From a virus, in the IMG/VR virus record IMGVR_UViG_3300036851_000092, positions 1 to 45,353 of that record: 45,353 nucleotides of DNA; one strand, 5' to 3'. The notes under the pieces were generated by a model, which worked only from the letters and a program-made list of their open reading frames with translations, searched no databases and was not told the DNA's origin. Positions 7,610 through 16,760 of the stretch are shown in pieces. How positions within the stretch are numbered: the stretch's first letter is position 1; each line of letters begins with the position of its first letter. The translations under genes and the position numbers were made by a program.

Positions 7610-9186
7610 GCGTACCTACAGAAGCATACTTTCCCAATTGTATGCTGCCTACTTGTGACAAATATCAGCAAGGTATCGTTCATCAGCATATACTACCTAT
7701 TCAACAAACTATCCTCGACTGTTCTACTAAGTATCACTACATGCAAGGTGGTGTTGGTGGTGGGAAGAGTGTAGGCTTTGCAGCAAAGTGTGTGTATTTA
7801 TCATTGAACATAGCAAAGAATCGTGGTGTAGTAGCACGGCATAATCTTGACGATCTGTATGACAGTAGCTGGAGAAAGGTTAACGAGTGTTTGGAGAACT
7901 TAGCCAATAGAGACTTGATACCCAATCCTACCTACAGTAAGAAAGTCTCAGGTCAGTATACACAAATACTCCTGCACAATGGTAGTGAAGTCAGAGCTGT
8001 ACATGGTAAGAACTGGCGACGTGGACTAGGTGCTGACCATGGTTGGTACTGGGTAGATGATGCATTGGAGTGTTTTGAAGAGTTCTTTATTGGTACTGAG
8101 GTATCTGCTGGGCTTATATCACGCTTGCGTTTACCACATGTGCACTTTCTTCCTGAGCTATGGAATGCTACAAATAGAGAACATGGGGCATTACATGGTA
8201 TGGTATCTAGTAACCCACCACCAATAGGACACTTCTTGCATAAGCTATTCGGTAGCAAACCTGGTGTGTACAAAATTGGTGAAGATACGGTGACATGGAC
8301 TATTGGACAGACCATGGACAACCCTTTCACAGGTGCTGACTATGCGAAGGGCATCATGGCTGTCCAGCATAAGATGGGTCGTTCGCAGAATGTAGCACGC
8401 AGAGTGATCTTTGGTGAATCTATCCCTGCCTATGGTGGTGTGAAGGTCTATCCACAGTTTGATGAAGCACGGCATGTTGGCACATATCAGTATGATAGTA
8501 AGTTGCCACTAGTCAGCGGTTGGGACTTTGGCTTTCATCATCCTGCAGTGATGTTCAATAACTTATACAAGTGTGAGTATGGTACTAATCACCTGATAAC
8601 ACTCAGTGAAGTAGCAGATGCTTTCTCCTTGAATGTATATGAGCTATGGGAGAAGCATGTGAAACCACACATGAAGCAGCGCTATGGTAATGCAACTGTA
8701 TACCATAGTGGTGACAGAGCAGGCTATCGTAAGAGTAGTAGCAGTAGAGATAACAGAGGAGACATGAGAATACTCAAAGAAGAGTACAGCTTACCTTTCA
8801 AGTTCAGATTTCTTGACCTTGATAATAGCTTACAGTATATCAGGGGCTTACTTGACCCCAAGAAACCTTGTCCTTGTGGTATGGAACTTATATGCATTGA
8901 TCAGCTATCCTGTCCTGTACTGATAGCTGCCATGCAAGGTGGATACAAATATAGCAAGAGCAGAGATGGCAAGATATCTGACAGACCTGTTGAAGACAGA
9001 TACTTCGCAGACGTAGCTTGTGCTCATCGCTACTGTGCTGAGAACTTTGTGAAGTGGGGTATCCCTTACAAATACCAAGTTGAACATGAGCAGGAGCAAC
9101 ACCTAGCTAACTATCGCAAGGTACAACAGCCTTGGACCTGGATGGAGGCAAGTGACAAAGAAATGGCTACCCTCGTAACACGATGA
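7606..9186 (+). CDS. terL: Terminase large subunit
   Basis: A 526-residue packaging motor with an ATPase and a nuclease. The Walker A motif is GGVGGGKS (48-55), and the Walker B-like segment is WYWVDDALE (147-155). The RNase H-like nuclease begins at GWDFGFHHPAV near residue 305, with further acidic segments (FLDLDN, DRYFADVACAHRY) toward the C-terminus. It moves DNA into the prohead through the portal encoded next. ATG overlaps the previous stop as ATGA. The small subunit is not recognised. Confidence 0.92.
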   Translation: MSVPTEAYFPNCMLPTCDKYQQGIVHQHILPIQQTILDCSTKYHYMQGGVGGGKSVGFAAKCVYLSLNIAKNRGVVARHNLDDLYDSSWRKVNECLENLANRDLIPNPTYSKKVSGQYTQILLHNGSEVRAVHGKNWRRGLGADHGWYWVDDALECFEEFFIGTEVSAGLISRLRLPHVHFLPELWNATNREHGALHGMVSSNPPPIGHFLHKLFGSKPGVYKIGEDTVTWTIGQTMDNPFTGADYAKGIMAVQHKMGRSQNVARRVIFGESIPAYGGVKVYPQFDEARHVGTYQYDSKLPLVSGWDFGFHHPAVMFNNLYKCEYGTNHLITLSEVADAFSLNVYELWEKHVKPHMKQRYGNATVYHSGDRAGYRKSSSSRDNRGDMRILKEEYSLPFKFRFLDLDNSLQYIRGLLDPKKPCPCGMELICIDQLSCPVLIAAMQGGYKYSKSRDGKISDRPVEDRYFADVACAHRYCAENFVKWGIPYKYQVEHEQEQHLANYRKVQQPWTWMEASDKEMATLVTR

Positions 9187-9221
9187 AAGTGTGAAGCAAA
9201 TGGCTACTCAGCGGAGAGGCC

Positions 9222-11084
9222 TTGACAAGCCAACAGCAAAGTTGTACAGTTAGTGTAGTAGTGAATAGTCATCAACAGCTCACCATATGGTATATGCAAG
9301 TGCCAGTTACACAACGCTCTGACTTGAAGCAATCTCTTGGCAAAGTCTTTGCAGAACAGGCTGTTGCCATCCGTGACAGGCGCAGGCTAGTCGAACAGCG
9401 CTGGCTACGTTCACATCGTGTGTGGATGAACTACGATCTTGAACGGCACTACATCCCATCTGATACAGCTACCTCACCTTACAACATCCCTGCTGCTCGT
9501 AAGGCACTAGAGCGCACCATTGTACGAGGTGTAAGGTTACTCACTCCTAATGTCAAGTGGTTTGAAGTGTCACCAATGGGTGATGCTCCAGAGCAGAAGC
9601 TAGCCAATGTAGACAAGTTCATGTGGTATGTACTACGCAAACGTATCAAGAGTCGCAGTATCATCAGTCAGTTAGTACGCTGCGCATTGATGTATGGCTT
9701 ATGCCACTTGAAGACATCACTTGTTGTACGCAATGGTCAAGTGTGGCCTAGTCAACGAGTGGTGGACCCCTTCGCCTTCTACAGCTTTCCAGAGACTGCT
9801 AGCATATCAGATCAAGTTGAAGTGCAGTTTGAAGATTACCTTCTTAGCTATGAAAAGTATTGCACCTTTGCTAAACAAGGCAAAGTAGATGACATTGCAC
9901 GTTCTGACCTGACAAAACCAGACTGGCCTTACCACCTTGTTGAACGATTAGCCTACCAAGGCATCACTGACCCCACAGCAAATGTAGATATTAGCATAGA
10001 GAAAGATAAAGTAGGTAATCAGCTAAGCAAAACTACAGCAGGCTTTGCATCCATGACAGAAATGTGGGTAACACGTGAAGATAAGCTGTTCCAAGTGTAT
10101 ATACTATGGAACCACAAAGATGGTGCAAGGTGTGTAGGCTTCTTTCAATCGCCCTACGATGAGCCATTGTACAGAAGCATGGTGCACAGGTCCATACCTG
10201 GTGAATTGTACACTAGTAGCATGCTAGCTGACATTGATGAGCTTGACACTATACAAAACGACCAGTTCAACATGTTCATTGATGCAGTGAACTGGGAACA
10301 AGGCTTCATTGCTGCTGCTGCTAATCGTCGCCATGATAGCTGGAAGGCTAAAGGCCGTGCTGTGTGGCTCTTTGATGATGACCCACGGCAGGCTATGCAA
10401 TTTGTACAACCTCCCATTACTAGCACTAATCAGCTTCGAGCTTGGCAGATAGTATGGGGTATGATCAATAGCATGGGTGGTTCTGGGACATTAGCAGAAG
10501 GTCAACCAGGCCGTAACATGCCTCGTGCAGGTGGTGCAGTGAACAACCTTATTGAACTGAGCATGGCTGATGTTCAGGACGTAGCTGAGATTATTGAACA
10601 AGAGGTGCTTACTGCTGGATTGTCAGATATTTACAAGGTGGCAAGCAGCTTCATCCCTGATAGTCAGCTCATGCGTATACCGGGTGGTGCTGCTTTCTAT
10701 CATGGTCAGCAGAGTACTGTACTGAAGAAAACTGACATTCTTGGTGACTATGAATTTGAATGGGTTGGCTCTTTACAATTCCAGGATGATAGTCAACGTG
10801 CTCAACGACTACTGATATTCCTCAACCTCATGCCACAAATAGCGCCCTTTCTCCAGCAGCAAGGTTATGCACCTAATATGGTTGAGTTACTACGCATGAT
10901 ATGGCGGTATGGTCTTGGTGAACGTGGGTTATCAGATGTGGTGGTACCTATTCAACAGCTGCAACAGCAAACAATGGCTGAACAACAGCAACAGTCAGCA
11001 CAACAACAAGGTGGTCGACAGAGTGGTGTCCCTGGTCTCAGCTATAACTTACCAACTGTAACTAATGGCTTTGTGAGGCAGTAA
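9222..11084 (+). CDS. Portal protein
   Basis: A 620-residue protein directly after the terminase. Its length, helical middle and Gln-rich C-terminal tail (about 575-605) fit podovirus portals, the dodecameric ring at the packaging vertex. TTG at 9222 is preceded by GGAGAGG; the first in-frame ATG, at 9294, lacks an SD. A separate frame from ATG 9200 runs only 17 codons. The call rests on position, length and general sequence character; no short diagnostic motif exists. Confidence 0.85.
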   Translation: MTSQQQSCTVSVVVNSHQQLTIWYMQVPVTQRSDLKQSLGKVFAEQAVAIRDRRRLVEQRWLRSHRVWMNYDLERHYIPSDTATSPYNIPAARKALERTIVRGVRLLTPNVKWFEVSPMGDAPEQKLANVDKFMWYVLRKRIKSRSIISQLVRCALMYGLCHLKTSLVVRNGQVWPSQRVVDPFAFYSFPETASISDQVEVQFEDYLLSYEKYCTFAKQGKVDDIARSDLTKPDWPYHLVERLAYQGITDPTANVDISIEKDKVGNQLSKTTAGFASMTEMWVTREDKLFQVYILWNHKDGARCVGFFQSPYDEPLYRSMVHRSIPGELYTSSMLADIDELDTIQNDQFNMFIDAVNWEQGFIAAAANRRHDSWKAKGRAVWLFDDDPRQAMQFVQPPITSTNQLRAWQIVWGMINSMGGSGTLAEGQPGRNMPRAGGAVNNLIELSMADVQDVAEIIEQEVLTAGLSDIYKVASSFIPDSQLMRIPGGAAFYHGQQSTVLKKTDILGDYEFEWVGSLQFQDDSQRAQRLLIFLNLMPQIAPFLQQQGYAPNMVELLRMIWRYGLGERGLSDVVVPIQQLQQQTMAEQQQQSAQQQGGRQSGVPGLSYNLPTVTNGFVRQ

Positions 11085-11087
11085 CTT

Positions 11088-11261
11088 ATGAAATTAAGAT
11101 TCTTAGATACTACAGATAAAGACAGAATGGTTAAGATGCTGCAATCAGGTTATGTACAGCCGGTAGACTTTGGTGGTGACTGGGTACACATGAGTGACAT
11201 ACAAAAAGTAAATAAAGTTAAAAAGACTCATTGTAAGAGTCAGAAGAAAAGGGGTAAATAA
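11088..11261 (+). CDS. Small basic protein (57 aa)
   Basis: Read directly from the sequence. ATG at 11088 has GAGG nine bases upstream. The 57 codons end in TAA, which shares one base with the next ATG (TAATG). The product starts MKLRFLDTTDKDRMV and ends in a Lys-rich tail. The coupling supports a real gene. Function unknown. Confidence 0.65.
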   Translation: MKLRFLDTTDKDRMVKMLQSGYVQPVDFGGDWVHMSDIQKVNKVKKTHCKSQKKRGK

Positions 11262-11719
11262 TGCCTATTGAACAGTACATTGGTATCAAAGGCCCTGGTC
11301 CAACTGGCAACTTACTGTACAGCTTCGATGAACGTGGTGTGTATGATGAAGTTGTAGATGCCATCCTTACCCCATTCATGCGCATTAATGTGCAAAACAT
11401 TGCTGCTGATGCACATGTGTGGGTATGTGAAGAGGGCATCTGGGTAGTAGCTGGTGCTGCTGAGTCACACACAGTGGTAGGTGGTGCTAGCTATGCAGTA
11501 CAGGTGGTCCATTGTGCACAAGGGGTGGCTGTTGCTTCTGGTACAGCTCAGCTGGCAGCAGTGCTTGACCTTACAGTAACAGCACCTGCACACTCCTTTG
11601 GTACACTCATAGCAACACCAACACAGTTTACTAAGGGTGATGTGTTAGGTATTGATGTGTCCGGTACACTTGGTAGTTATGCAGGTGTGGTCAGTATCAG
11701 GATGAAGAAGGTAGGCTAG
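11261..11719 (+). CDS. Capsid decoration-like beta-sandwich protein, paralogue 1
   Basis: A 152-residue Val/Ala/Gly/Thr-rich protein. Its C-terminal half (VASGTAQLAAVLDLTV, then GTL, then KGDVLGIDVSGTLGSYAGVV) aligns along its length with that of the protein at 15033-15440, so the two are probably paralogues flanking the capsid gene. The pattern suits a beta-sandwich head protein such as a decoration or head-fibre subunit. No catalytic feature is seen. Confidence 0.6.
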   Translation: MPIEQYIGIKGPGPTGNLLYSFDERGVYDEVVDAILTPFMRINVQNIAADAHVWVCEEGIWVVAGAAESHTVVGGASYAVQVVHCAQGVAVASGTAQLAAVLDLTVTAPAHSFGTLIATPTQFTKGDVLGIDVSGTLGSYAGVVSIRMKKVG

Positions 11720-11837
11720 TACATGCTGAGTATAGAACGACAGTGACTTGTCATTTTGTTGAGGTATATACTTTACTATAGGAAGCTACAAAAGATGTGG
11801 AGAGATAGCTACCAATTGTGGATGAGAAGGATAACAC

Positions 11838-12392
11838 ATGGCTGAAGTAGACAACACAGGACAGGATGACTTTGCTAAAGTTCAAGGCTTCATCAAAGAA
11901 CAAGTGCAGACCTACTTCAATGAACTAGCAGAGCAAACTGCACAGCAGACACAGCAGCAGCCTAATCAGCAACAGCAAGCACAGAAGCAAGCTGGTGACT
12001 TTGTACGTTCCATTATCAACGACGACCTGAATGAAGCCAAGCTCACAGCAGCAGATGCAAAGGATGAAGTACGCTTCTATCGTAACAATCCTGACGCTCT
12101 CGACTATGAAGCTGAGATAGAGAAGACATTTACTGACGCTGTGAAAGTAGGTCGTCCATTACCGAGACAAGACATCCTTGACTGGATACGTGGACGTGAG
12201 TATAGAACAGCACCAGACAAGTTCAAAGAGAGGGAGACAGCTAGGACTAAGCAACAGTTAGCTCATGCAGAGGATGCTACTGATATTGGTACTGCTGCAT
12301 TGAACAAAGCTAAGAATGATACTACCTGGACCAACTTTGCTGATTTGCCACTTGAAGAGATGGAAAAGGCACTTGATGGGGTAGTGTTCTAA
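11838..12392 (+). CDS. Putative scaffolding protein
   Basis: A 184-residue, highly charged, helical protein with a Gln-rich run at about 32-50, encoded two genes before the major capsid protein. Size, composition and position fit a podovirus scaffold that guides prohead assembly and then leaves. ATG at 11838 follows GAGAAGGA. Scaffolds diverge quickly, so this call is mainly positional. Confidence 0.65.
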   Translation: MAEVDNTGQDDFAKVQGFIKEQVQTYFNELAEQTAQQTQQQPNQQQQAQKQAGDFVRSIINDDLNEAKLTAADAKDEVRFYRNNPDALDYEAEIEKTFTDAVKVGRPLPRQDILDWIRGREYRTAPDKFKERETARTKQQLAHAEDATDIGTAALNKAKNDTTWTNFADLPLEEMEKALDGVVF

Positions 12393-12664
12393 TGACACAT
12401 GAACACTCGGTAACCTTCTGGGGTAGACGAAGATTTGTCATCACTGTGAATATACCACAACTTGATACATTAGGAGATAAGATAATGGCTAACTTATCAA
12501 ACATTAGCAGTGCCCTTGATAGTTTATCTGCTACCCTCGACAGTGAGCTAACAGAGATACATGATGCTCTTGCAAATATGCAAGGTCCAACACAAGAAGA
12601 GATAGATGCTGTTGCACAGAGGGTCGCTGACTTGAGGGATAGGATAGCAAACATTATTCCGTAG
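12392..12664 (+). CDS. Small helical protein before the capsid gene
   Basis: A 90-residue product whose ATG overlaps the scaffold stop (TAATG). A second in-frame ATG at 12485 has AGGAG eight bases upstream, and the region after it (MANLSNISSALDSLSATL) is a regular heptad helix, so a 59-residue form may be the main product. It may be a capsid accessory protein, but no family was recognised. Confidence 0.5.
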   Translation: MTHEHSVTFWGRRRFVITVNIPQLDTLGDKIMANLSNISSALDSLSATLDSELTEIHDALANMQGPTQEEIDAVAQRVADLRDRIANIIP

Positions 12665-12729
12665 TATGTGTAGCATATGCTAGCATTTGTTAACAGTGGT
12701 GGCAATGTTTACTAACTGTGTGTACAACT

Positions 12730-12758
12730 GACCATTGTAGTACACACCTGCAATGGTC
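12730..12758 (+). other. Stem-loop upstream of the major capsid gene
   Basis: GACCATTG (12730-12737) and CAATGGTC (12751-12758) form a perfect 8-bp stem with a 13-base loop in the 127-bp leader of the capsid gene. No T-run follows, so it is not a standard terminator. It may stabilise or process the capsid mRNA. Confidence 0.5.
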
Positions 12759-12791
12759 ATCCTATGTCTACTAATTGTGAGGTAATAAGTA

Positions 12792-14084
12792 ATGGCTGAT
12801 GCATATACTACCTTTGCAGCCATGGCGAACGATGCTCCTAATGTTTACATCGCAGCAAAGATGATTGAACTACTGCAACGTATCTTAGTGCTACAGAAGA
12901 TAGCTGAACCTTACCCACTTGAACAGAAGATGAGTAAGACACTGCGAGTGGTACAAGTGAGTAGGATATCCCTGCCTAATGCACAGTTAGTAGAAGGTGT
13001 CACTCCAGCTACTACTTCTTTAGCCTTGGTCAACGTTGATGTCACTGTAGAGCAGTGGGGTATTGTTTGTACATTAACAGACGTTGTTGAACTCACTGTG
13101 AAGCATCCTATGCTCAACATAGCTAGTGAACGTGTAGCTATGGCTATGAAAGAAGCAGCGGAGAGAGAAGATGCTGGTGTACTGATGGCAGCTACTAATG
13201 TTACCTACCCTGGCACAGTTACAACTCGTTCTGGTTTAGCCAGCACAGATGTCTTCAACACAGCTCTTGCTATAACTATCAATGCTAAGCTTGAGATGCG
13301 AGGTGCACCTAAGTACAATCCAGATGGCATCTACATGGGTATCTTTCAACCACCACACAAGGCTGCTGTACTAGGTAGTGATGCTACCTTTCAGCAAGCC
13401 AGCAACTTTAGTAGGGTAGCAAAGTTAGAATATGGCTATGTTGGCCCTTGGATGGGCATTGACTGGATACTGGGTAACTTCTTACCAGTATTTGTTGGTG
13501 TTGCAGCGCCTACAACAGCAGCTGCCACAGCTACAAAAGCACAATACACAGTAGGCTTGAATGGCACATTAACCACAGCTAACTATCAGATTAAAGTTGT
13601 AGCAAGGGAGATAACTACTGACTATGAGCGTAGGTTATCTGTGCAGAGTGGTAACATTGCTGTGACTAGCCCTGGCAGCATAGCAGTGAAGTTCCCTACA
13701 TCTGCTAACTATGTATACGATCTGTATGCTACAATAGCTGGCGGTACCACAGCTTACTTGGTAGCAAGCCGTCAAGCTGCATCCTCTACATACACTATCA
13801 CTGCTGACCCTGCTGGTACAGAGGCAACTGCACCAGTGAGTCCTACTAGTGGTGTCAGTGTATACCCAGGCTTTGTGGTTGGTAAAGGTGCTTTTGGCAC
13901 ATGTATCTTAAACGGTATGAGCTTGCAAACCTTCATCACACCAAAAGGTCCAAGTGATAGTGATCCATTATCACAACGTCGTAAGGTAGGTGCTAAGTAC
14001 ATGAGGAAGTCTTTCATCCTTGACAACAACTTTATTGAACGTTTCGAGACGTCATCAGGAATCTCTGCAACTATCCCAGCGTAG
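12792..14084 (+). CDS. Major capsid protein, N4-gp56-like, with inserted beta domain
   Basis: A 430-residue shell protein. The N-terminal part (YPLEQKMSKTLRVVQVSRIS, LVEGVTPATTSLAL, VDVTVEQWGI, TDVVELTVKHPML) follows the order of conserved segments in the N4 gp56 capsid family, which has the HK97 fold. Residues about 237-357 interrupt that fold with a Thr/Val/Ala-rich stretch that looks Ig- or fibronectin-like. The core resumes at YPGFVVGKGAFGT. ATG at 12792 follows GAGG with suitable spacing. Confidence 0.85.
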   Translation: MADAYTTFAAMANDAPNVYIAAKMIELLQRILVLQKIAEPYPLEQKMSKTLRVVQVSRISLPNAQLVEGVTPATTSLALVNVDVTVEQWGIVCTLTDVVELTVKHPMLNIASERVAMAMKEAAEREDAGVLMAATNVTYPGTVTTRSGLASTDVFNTALAITINAKLEMRGAPKYNPDGIYMGIFQPPHKAAVLGSDATFQQASNFSRVAKLEYGYVGPWMGIDWILGNFLPVFVGVAAPTTAAATATKAQYTVGLNGTLTTANYQIKVVAREITTDYERRLSVQSGNIAVTSPGSIAVKFPTSANYVYDLYATIAGGTTAYLVASRQAASSTYTITADPAGTEATAPVSPTSGVSVYPGFVVGKGAFGTCILNGMSLQTFITPKGPSDSDPLSQRRKVGAKYMRKSFILDNNFIERFETSSGISATIPA

Positions 14085-14128
14085 TTAGCTTATGTACTGG
14101 TTCTATCATATTGTTGTCCCTTTTCTAT

Positions 14129-14165
14129 CAGGTGTTATCACCTGGTGTATATTGTACCTTTTTGG
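14129..14165 (+). terminator. Possible stem-loop terminator after the capsid gene
   Basis: CAGGTG-TTAT-CACCTG (14129-14144) is a perfect 6-bp stem with a tetraloop. Right after it GGTGTA and TGTACC can pair (two wobble pairs), followed by TTTTT. Both are weak, so partial termination or mRNA stabilisation are equally possible. Confidence 0.4.
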
Positions 14166-14181
14166 CATGGTGAGGTAAGCT

Positions 14182-14421
14182 ATGGCTGACTACTACATCG
14201 TCCTAGCTCACAAAGGTGAAGGTTGGATAGGTGGGCTATTCACTAGCCTTGCTGATGCCACTGCTTATGTATCCACTACCCCTAAGTGGGCTACTGAGAT
14301 CATGAAAGTGACTCTTGACAGTCATGTAGGGCAAAGCATGAATGTACACTTAGCAACTGAGAAGCCAGCAAGAGCAGGTACAGCATATCCTGGCAGCATC
14401 GTTCAAGGTGTATCACCATAA
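14182..14421 (+). CDS. Hypothetical head-region protein (79 aa)
   Basis: A compact product starting MADYYIVLAHKGEGWIG, with mixed strands and helices and no recognised domain. ATG at 14182 has GAGG six bases upstream. It lies directly downstream of the capsid gene, so a head role is likely. Confidence 0.55.
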   Translation: MADYYIVLAHKGEGWIGGLFTSLADATAYVSTTPKWATEIMKVTLDSHVGQSMNVHLATEKPARAGTAYPGSIVQGVSP

Positions 14422-14493
14422 CATTGAGGTTGTAGCTGTACTATTATTGTGTTTTATTGAACTGTTACATATGCTCCCTGTGGGTAAGTAACC

Positions 14494-15030
14494 ATGCCTA
14501 AGAGAAAGATAAGTATAGAAGATGCTTTTGCTGCACTAGAACAAGCAGGTATCCATGTACAGGTGAAGCAGGTTGACCCTGTTCAACAGTCTGTACAGCA
14601 ACAGCCTGTACAGTCTGCACACAGCAACATGGACTATACACAGTATCCACCTGTACTTAAGCAACAGCAGCTACAAAGAGTTGGTAAGGGAGCAGTACGT
14701 ATACCTCTGTATAGTAGTCATAGTGTAAGCTGTGGTGGCTATATAGCAGCAGCAGCAGATGGTAGCAAACAAGTACAAGAAGCTGGTGTGGTAACATATG
14801 GCCCTGGTTACTGTACAGTACCAGCAGACCTTGTTGAACACTTGTTGTACCAAGACAGATTAGCTAAGCTCGCTGATGAACGTATGCTGGAGAAAACAGC
14901 TCGTAAATATATAGTTGGTGAAGTATGCTCAATGGATGGTAGTGTTGCTAACATTGGATGCTTAGTAGATGATGCAGTCTTTGATGACGTTAGTAAGTGG
15001 CCTACTATGCTCATAAGAGGGAATAGTTAA
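14494..15030 (+). CDS. Hypothetical head-region protein (178 aa)
   Basis: An N-terminal helix (MPKRKISIEDAFAALEQAGI) and a Gln/Val-rich linker (about 24-60) precede a folded C-terminal region with five cysteines. No family was recognised. The position between capsid and decoration paralogue 2 suggests a head or head-completion protein. Confidence 0.55.
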   Translation: MPKRKISIEDAFAALEQAGIHVQVKQVDPVQQSVQQQPVQSAHSNMDYTQYPPVLKQQQLQRVGKGAVRIPLYSSHSVSCGGYIAAAADGSKQVQEAGVVTYGPGYCTVPADLVEHLLYQDRLAKLADERMLEKTARKYIVGEVCSMDGSVANIGCLVDDAVFDDVSKWPTMLIRGNS

Positions 15031-15032
15031 CT

Positions 15033-15440
15033 ATGCCTGATTACACTAATCCATATCCACACTTGATACCTAATGGCTTGTGGAAACTACTCACACTCTT
15101 CCTTGATGCTAATAGCGTCAGTGGCCCTATCTTTGTAAGTGATGGTTATTACATACTCCGTGATGTGAGAGCTGTACAAAGAGTAGCTAGTACTAGTGGC
15201 ACATTACAAATTGAACACAGATTAAGTGGTGTAGCTGCTGGCTCTGGAACTAATCAGCTAACTGCTACACTATCACTATCCAGCACTGCTAACACTCCTA
15301 CAAGAGCGACAGTCATCAGTGAGCCAACTATTGTAGCTCCTGGTGACATGCTTGGTAAAGTCATAGCTGGTACTATGACTAGCTTAGCAGATTGTGTTGT
15401 TAGTTTATACCTTGAACGTTTACGTAAGGGTGAGTTTTAA
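15033..15440 (+). CDS. Capsid decoration-like beta-sandwich protein, paralogue 2
   Basis: A 135-residue protein. Its second half (VAAGSGTNQLTATLSLSSTA, then APGDMLGKVIAGTMTSLADCVV) matches the pattern of the 152-residue protein at 11261-11719. Thr/Ser/Val-rich strands suggest a beta-sandwich head decoration or fibre subunit. It starts two bases after the previous stop and shares TAATG with the next small gene. Confidence 0.58.
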   Translation: MPDYTNPYPHLIPNGLWKLLTLFLDANSVSGPIFVSDGYYILRDVRAVQRVASTSGTLQIEHRLSGVAAGSGTNQLTATLSLSSTANTPTRATVISEPTIVAPGDMLGKVIAGTMTSLADCVVSLYLERLRKGEF

Positions 15441-15592
15441 TGCTCTTTATTGGTGGAGTTTTCATACAGGTCAATCCTTGGTTGCAGAGACCAGATATCA
15501 TCACAACAGCCATGCAAGATGGTTACTTAACAAATATTCATGAGATTGTTAACGTCTGGTTACGTATGTTAAGGAGCACTTGTGAGCAGTAA
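15440..15592 (+). CDS. Small protein (50 aa)
   Basis: Read directly from the sequence. ATG at 15440 overlaps the previous TAA as TAATG, and the frame runs 50 codons to TAA, overlapping the next gene's GTG by 11 bases. The product begins MLFIGGVFIQVNPWLQRPDI; it has a short hydrophobic start and no recognised domain. Confidence 0.5.
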   Translation: MLFIGGVFIQVNPWLQRPDIITTAMQDGYLTNIHEIVNVWLRMLRSTCEQ

Positions 15593-16046
15593 CCACCCAT
15601 ACTTCCGTATTAACATAGTCAGGTCAACAGGTACTGAACAAGTACAGGTAGACATGCCATCATGGAACCCTGTCACTGGTGTACCTTCACAGTCAACAGT
15701 AGATGAGGTGAAGGACAGTATAGACCATGCTCTACTCATCCTTGATGACAGAGCAAACCTAGCACACAAGCGTACACTTGATGCTTACGGTATGCTACAA
15801 TACTTCCCTGCTGAACTGCACAGCAAGGTCATAGAGATTATTGATGTGTTAACTGGCAAAGCTGACCCTGGTCTTGTAGTACAAAGATGGCAAGCAGCTA
15901 TTGAAGAAACAGCAGATCTTGAACAAGGTAGAATACAAGCACAGAAAGCACAGATACTGCGTGATCAGGGCTTCACAGATGTAGAGATTATGGAGTATCT
16001 GCACAATGGTGAAGCTGTGCAACATAGTAACGGTGACAACGTATGA
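15582..16046 (+). CDS. Hypothetical virion-region protein (154 aa)
   Basis: GTG at 15582 has AAGGAG five bases upstream, a strong site. The N-terminus is strand-rich and the rest is helical, with a heptad-like segment rich in Glu, Gln and Ala (about 105-145). No family recognised. It overlaps the next gene by four bases (ATGA). Confidence 0.58.
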   Translation: MSSNHPYFRINIVRSTGTEQVQVDMPSWNPVTGVPSQSTVDEVKDSIDHALLILDDRANLAHKRTLDAYGMLQYFPAELHSKVIEIIDVLTGKADPGLVVQRWQAAIEETADLEQGRIQAQKAQILRDQGFTDVEIMEYLHNGEAVQHSNGDNV

Positions 16047-16498
16047 AACAGCGCTTACTTAATGGTAGCTTAGCTCGTATACTGCATGAACCTTTGTACA
16101 ATCGTATCAAACAGTTTGCTCAGCAGTACACTCCAGAGATACCAGCTGATGCTATTGCTACGGCTTTCATAAAGCGCTTATACGATGGTGATGATAACCT
16201 GCACATACTTATTGAACTGCAACCTGATAACTTCGCCATTATTGGTCATGCCATCCTTGAAGTACAAGACTTCCACGGTTACAAGATCGTCATGTGCCAT
16301 CAGGCACTAGCAGACAAGGGTAAGCAAAGTAGCCTTGACGAAGGTGTAGAGTACATGGAGAAGTTAGCAGTACAAGTGCAAGCATATTGCTGCATCTTCA
16401 TGGTGAGTAAGCATATCAAAGGGCTGGATAAGAAGTATGGCTACAAAGTAAGCAGAACAATCATGATGAAGAATATTGCTGATGATACTGCTACATAA
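16043..16498 (+). CDS. Possible GNAT-fold virion-module protein (151 aa)
   Basis: The order of segments (LHILIELQPDNFAIIGHAIL, later CCIFMVSKHIKGLDKKYGYK with a YGYKVSRT end) resembles degenerate GNAT-like proteins often encoded among phage structural genes. The acetyl-CoA loop is not clear, so the activity is doubtful and the fold call is weak. The ATG overlaps the previous gene's stop. Confidence 0.45.
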   Translation: MKQRLLNGSLARILHEPLYNRIKQFAQQYTPEIPADAIATAFIKRLYDGDDNLHILIELQPDNFAIIGHAILEVQDFHGYKIVMCHQALADKGKQSSLDEGVEYMEKLAVQVQAYCCIFMVSKHIKGLDKKYGYKVSRTIMMKNIADDTAT

Positions 16499-16511
16499 CA
16501 AGGAGATGACA

Positions 16512-16760
16512 ATGTTTGAACCTATTATGGACCTGATGCAAGACTCGTGTAACTCTTGGCATGGTGTTGACATTTCACAGATTGAACGTGTAGATTACTA
16601 TATGACACGTTTAGACAGTGACTATAATAAGCCTGACCATGTTAAACTTGCTGTCCGTTGTATCATGAAAGATGAACAGTCTTTTGGTAACATCATACAA
16701 ATCCCTATTGCACAGTTGCAATCTCTCATCAAAGAAGCAGAGCAAAGCAATGTGGACTAA
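16512..16760 (+). CDS. Hypothetical protein (82 aa)
   Basis: The frame is open from 16476, but ATG at 16512 has AAGGAG six bases upstream and is preferred. The product starts MFEPIMDLMQDSCNSWHGVD, is acidic and mixed alpha/beta, and has no recognised family. It overlaps the cupin-like gene by 11 bases. Confidence 0.55.
   Translation: MFEPIMDLMQDSCNSWHGVDISQIERVDYYMTRLDSDYNKPDHVKLAVRCIMKDEQSFGNIIQIPIAQLQSLIKEAEQSNVD

Noticed and set aside
9200-9253. Alternative portal start MATQRRGLDKPTAKL
   Set aside because: It ends after 17 codons in a different frame; a sequencing frameshift could join it to the portal, but nothing in the sequence shows this.
11765-11790. T7-like promoter (ACTATAGG after a TA-rich stretch) upstream of the scaffold gene
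   Set aside because: Only about 14 of 23 positions match by eye, no similar site was seen before other genes, and no phage RNA polymerase gene is present.
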